From Sphagnum magellanicum (lineage: Eukaryota > Streptophyta > Sphagnopsida > Sphagnales > Sphagnaceae): 64,000 nt of DNA. Of this stretch, positions 62,572 to 64,000 are shown in pieces. The notes below the pieces were generated by a model. The model was not told where the DNA came from, did no database searches, and saw only the letters and a list, made by a program, of their open reading frames with translations. The position numbers and the translations under genes were made by a program. Numbering within the stretch: the stretch's first letter is position 1; the number at the start of each line of letters is the position of its first letter. The stretch lies in contig CM038917.1 in NCBI GenBank assembly GCA_021904315.1, forward strand, positions 11,206,041 through 11,270,040, in the 5' to 3' direction.

Positions 62572-63680
62572 CTCACTTCTGGCCAGTGATTTTTTTTTGT
62601 GGTGAAAATTCACCATGTTTTTTTTTTAAAAAAAAGTCCCAAACAACATGGTGAAGGGAACTTTTTGGGAAATTCCCAAAAAGAAATTGCCACATTTTGA
62701 GGAAAAATGTTTTGAAATTGCCAAGAGTTTAGATGATTTGGGCAGATTTCTAGATTTTTTAATTTTTTTAATTGCCATATTTAGTTAATAGGTTCTAGTG
62801 ATTCACCAACATGTAATAGGGATTCCTAGATTTCTATTTGTCTTGTAGCCAGATTTGACTAAATTCGCTTGTGGCTGATTGGTCACCTTTGGAGCAACAT
62901 GAGAAAATGGAAGGGGGGAGAAAAATATTTAAATAAATAATTCCTTTTGAATTTTTGAGTTTTGAATTTCTTTTTGTGGCGAAAAATTGCCTGCTTTACC
63001 ACGCATGATTTTTGGAGTAAATTCTAGTCATTTTGCAGAAAATAGTTTGTGAGGAACATTCTATCACAAATTCCCTTTTTTCAAAATAAATTTCTAAAAT
63101 CACCAAATCCACCACAATTGCCTACAATATAATATGAAAGGGTCCCTAAAGATTGTCTACTTTCATATTTTGAATATCACCAAAAAAAGAATAAAAAAAA
63201 ACAATGTTGGCTTTTTCAATTGTCTCACGTTGCTCCAAAAGTAGAAATCAGCCACAAAAGGATTTAGCCAAAATCTGGCTACAAAAAAATAGAGAAATAA
63301 AGAATTCTAGGAATGCTATTATAATAAGTTGGCAAACCGCTAGATATTAACTAAATATGACAATTTCAAAAAAAGAAGCTAAAAATCTGCCCAAATCATC
63401 CCCAAATTTAGGAATCCTACTACAAGTTGGGGTGGACCACTAGAACCTATTAGCTAAATATGGCGATTTTAACAAGGAGAAATCTAAAAAATTTCCCAAA
63501 TCCTCCAAAAATTTTGGACAATTTCATAACTTTGTTCCTTGAAATGTAAGGACTTTTTAGAAAATTTTATCCAAAAAATGTTCCCTTGAACATGTTGCCT
63601 GGGACTTTAAAAAAACAAACAAACAGAAAAATGGCGAAGTCTCGCCACAAAATAAATAAATAAATAAATCACTGGGTCGA
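62572..63680. mobile_element. inverted-repeat AGCCA/TGGC element of about 1.1 kb
   Basis: The left part (62575-62910) and the reverse complement of the right part (63220-63680) share order: 'ccagtgattt', 'gtggcgaaa.ttcgccat' type palindrome, 'aagtccca', 'aattgccacattttgagg', 'gatttgggcagatttctag', 'gccatatttagttaatagg', 'tagccagattt.gctaaat' and 'ggagcaacatgag'. The same arm occurs once at 12104-12400. The middle has 'ccacaattgccta' and 'tttcatattttgaatat' blocks as in the 36.8-kb array. No open frame for a transposase exists. Confidence 0.7.
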
Positions 63681-64000
63681 CGTTATCGTCCGCGAAGTTG
63701 CGCGCCATTCGTTAATAGCGAGTTGACGGAAAGGTACGCGGAAACGACCATGAAAATATCGTAACTGGCCGACACGGTTCCCGTCGACCGGTTACGGCAC
63801 GCCGTTCCGTCGGAGGCGACGATAAAAGGACCAAACCCAAGCTCGCCATCGCCATCGCTCAATTCTTCCTTCTCTCTCGCGCTACTAGTGTTGCTGCAAA
63901 GCTTCTTTGCTTCGTCGTCTCGATACCGATCTCGTCTCCAAGCAAAAATCGTCGGCTTCGTTTCCAAGTATCCATCTCCTCCACACTCATCTTTACACTT
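63681..64000 (+). promoter_or_regulatory. putative promoter and 5' leader of a gene beyond the right edge
   Basis: Composition switches from AT-rich repeat to GC-rich at 63681. A weak TATA-like 'gataaaagg' (63821-63829) is followed by a CT-rich stretch typical of plant leaders. No coding exon can be assigned; the minus-strand open frame across it is probably a composition effect. Confidence 0.4.

Noticed and set aside
63683-63967. 94-residue minus-strand frame at the right edge
   Set aside because: The GC-rich, CT-biased DNA reads better as a plus-strand leader; no protein family is recognised.

Overview
The window is nuclear DNA of a land plant. The evidence is a bHLH factor of the plant FBH/AKS subfamily, short spliceosomal introns, a plant-type telomere-like tract, and dense old repeats with little coding sequence. 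The species cannot be named from the sequence. The gene structures would fit a bryophyte or lycophyte as well as a seed plant, so lineage is left open.

Layout. From 1 to about 8 kb is repeat debris: a solo-LTR copy cut by the left edge, tRNA-related repeat copies, a 79-bp tandem pair, and a piece of an AGCCA/TGGC-rich repeat. An intact three-exon bHLH gene lies on the minus strand at 8420-10545, with a TATA box at 10708-10717 and a GC-rich upstream region to about 12.1 kb. From 12.1 to 30.4 kb there is no intact gene: a composite AGCCA/TGGC element, a decayed retrotransposon gag reading frame, two LTRs in opposite orientation, and long anonymous AT-rich DNA.

From 36460 down to 30422 on the minus strand is a multi-exon relic of TCP1/CCT-alpha, a subunit of the cytosolic chaperonin TRiC/CCT. 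Exon order and most splice sites survive, but it carries two in-frame stops, a 1-base frameshift, a deletion of about 40 codons and a changed ATP-site motif. It is an unprocessed pseudogene. Just upstream is a tandem-plus-inverted repeat array (about 36.8-37.4 kb), followed by an intact three-exon DUF952 gene on the plus strand at 38836-40660, whose second intron is itself built of repeats.

From 40.7 to 49.8 kb is repeat DNA, including a large foldback with arms of about 320 bp (44460-45828), an interstitial telomeric tract and a 4 x 44-bp minisatellite. At 50203-50484 a small plus-strand gene encodes a 93-residue protein made of two copies of one motif, behind a clear TATA box. From 51 to 63.7 kb is again repeats: a 4 x 70-bp minisatellite, a tRNA-derived SINE, and an inverted-repeat element of about 1.1 kb. 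The last 300 bp are GC-rich and look like the promoter and 5' leader of a plus-strand gene beyond the right edge.

The genes do not form a pathway. Two themes are worth attention: the decayed but still intron-bearing CCT-alpha copy, and a repeat family with AGCCA/TGGC palindromes that lies on the upstream side of each gene start or promoter except that of DUF952, where it lies further off.
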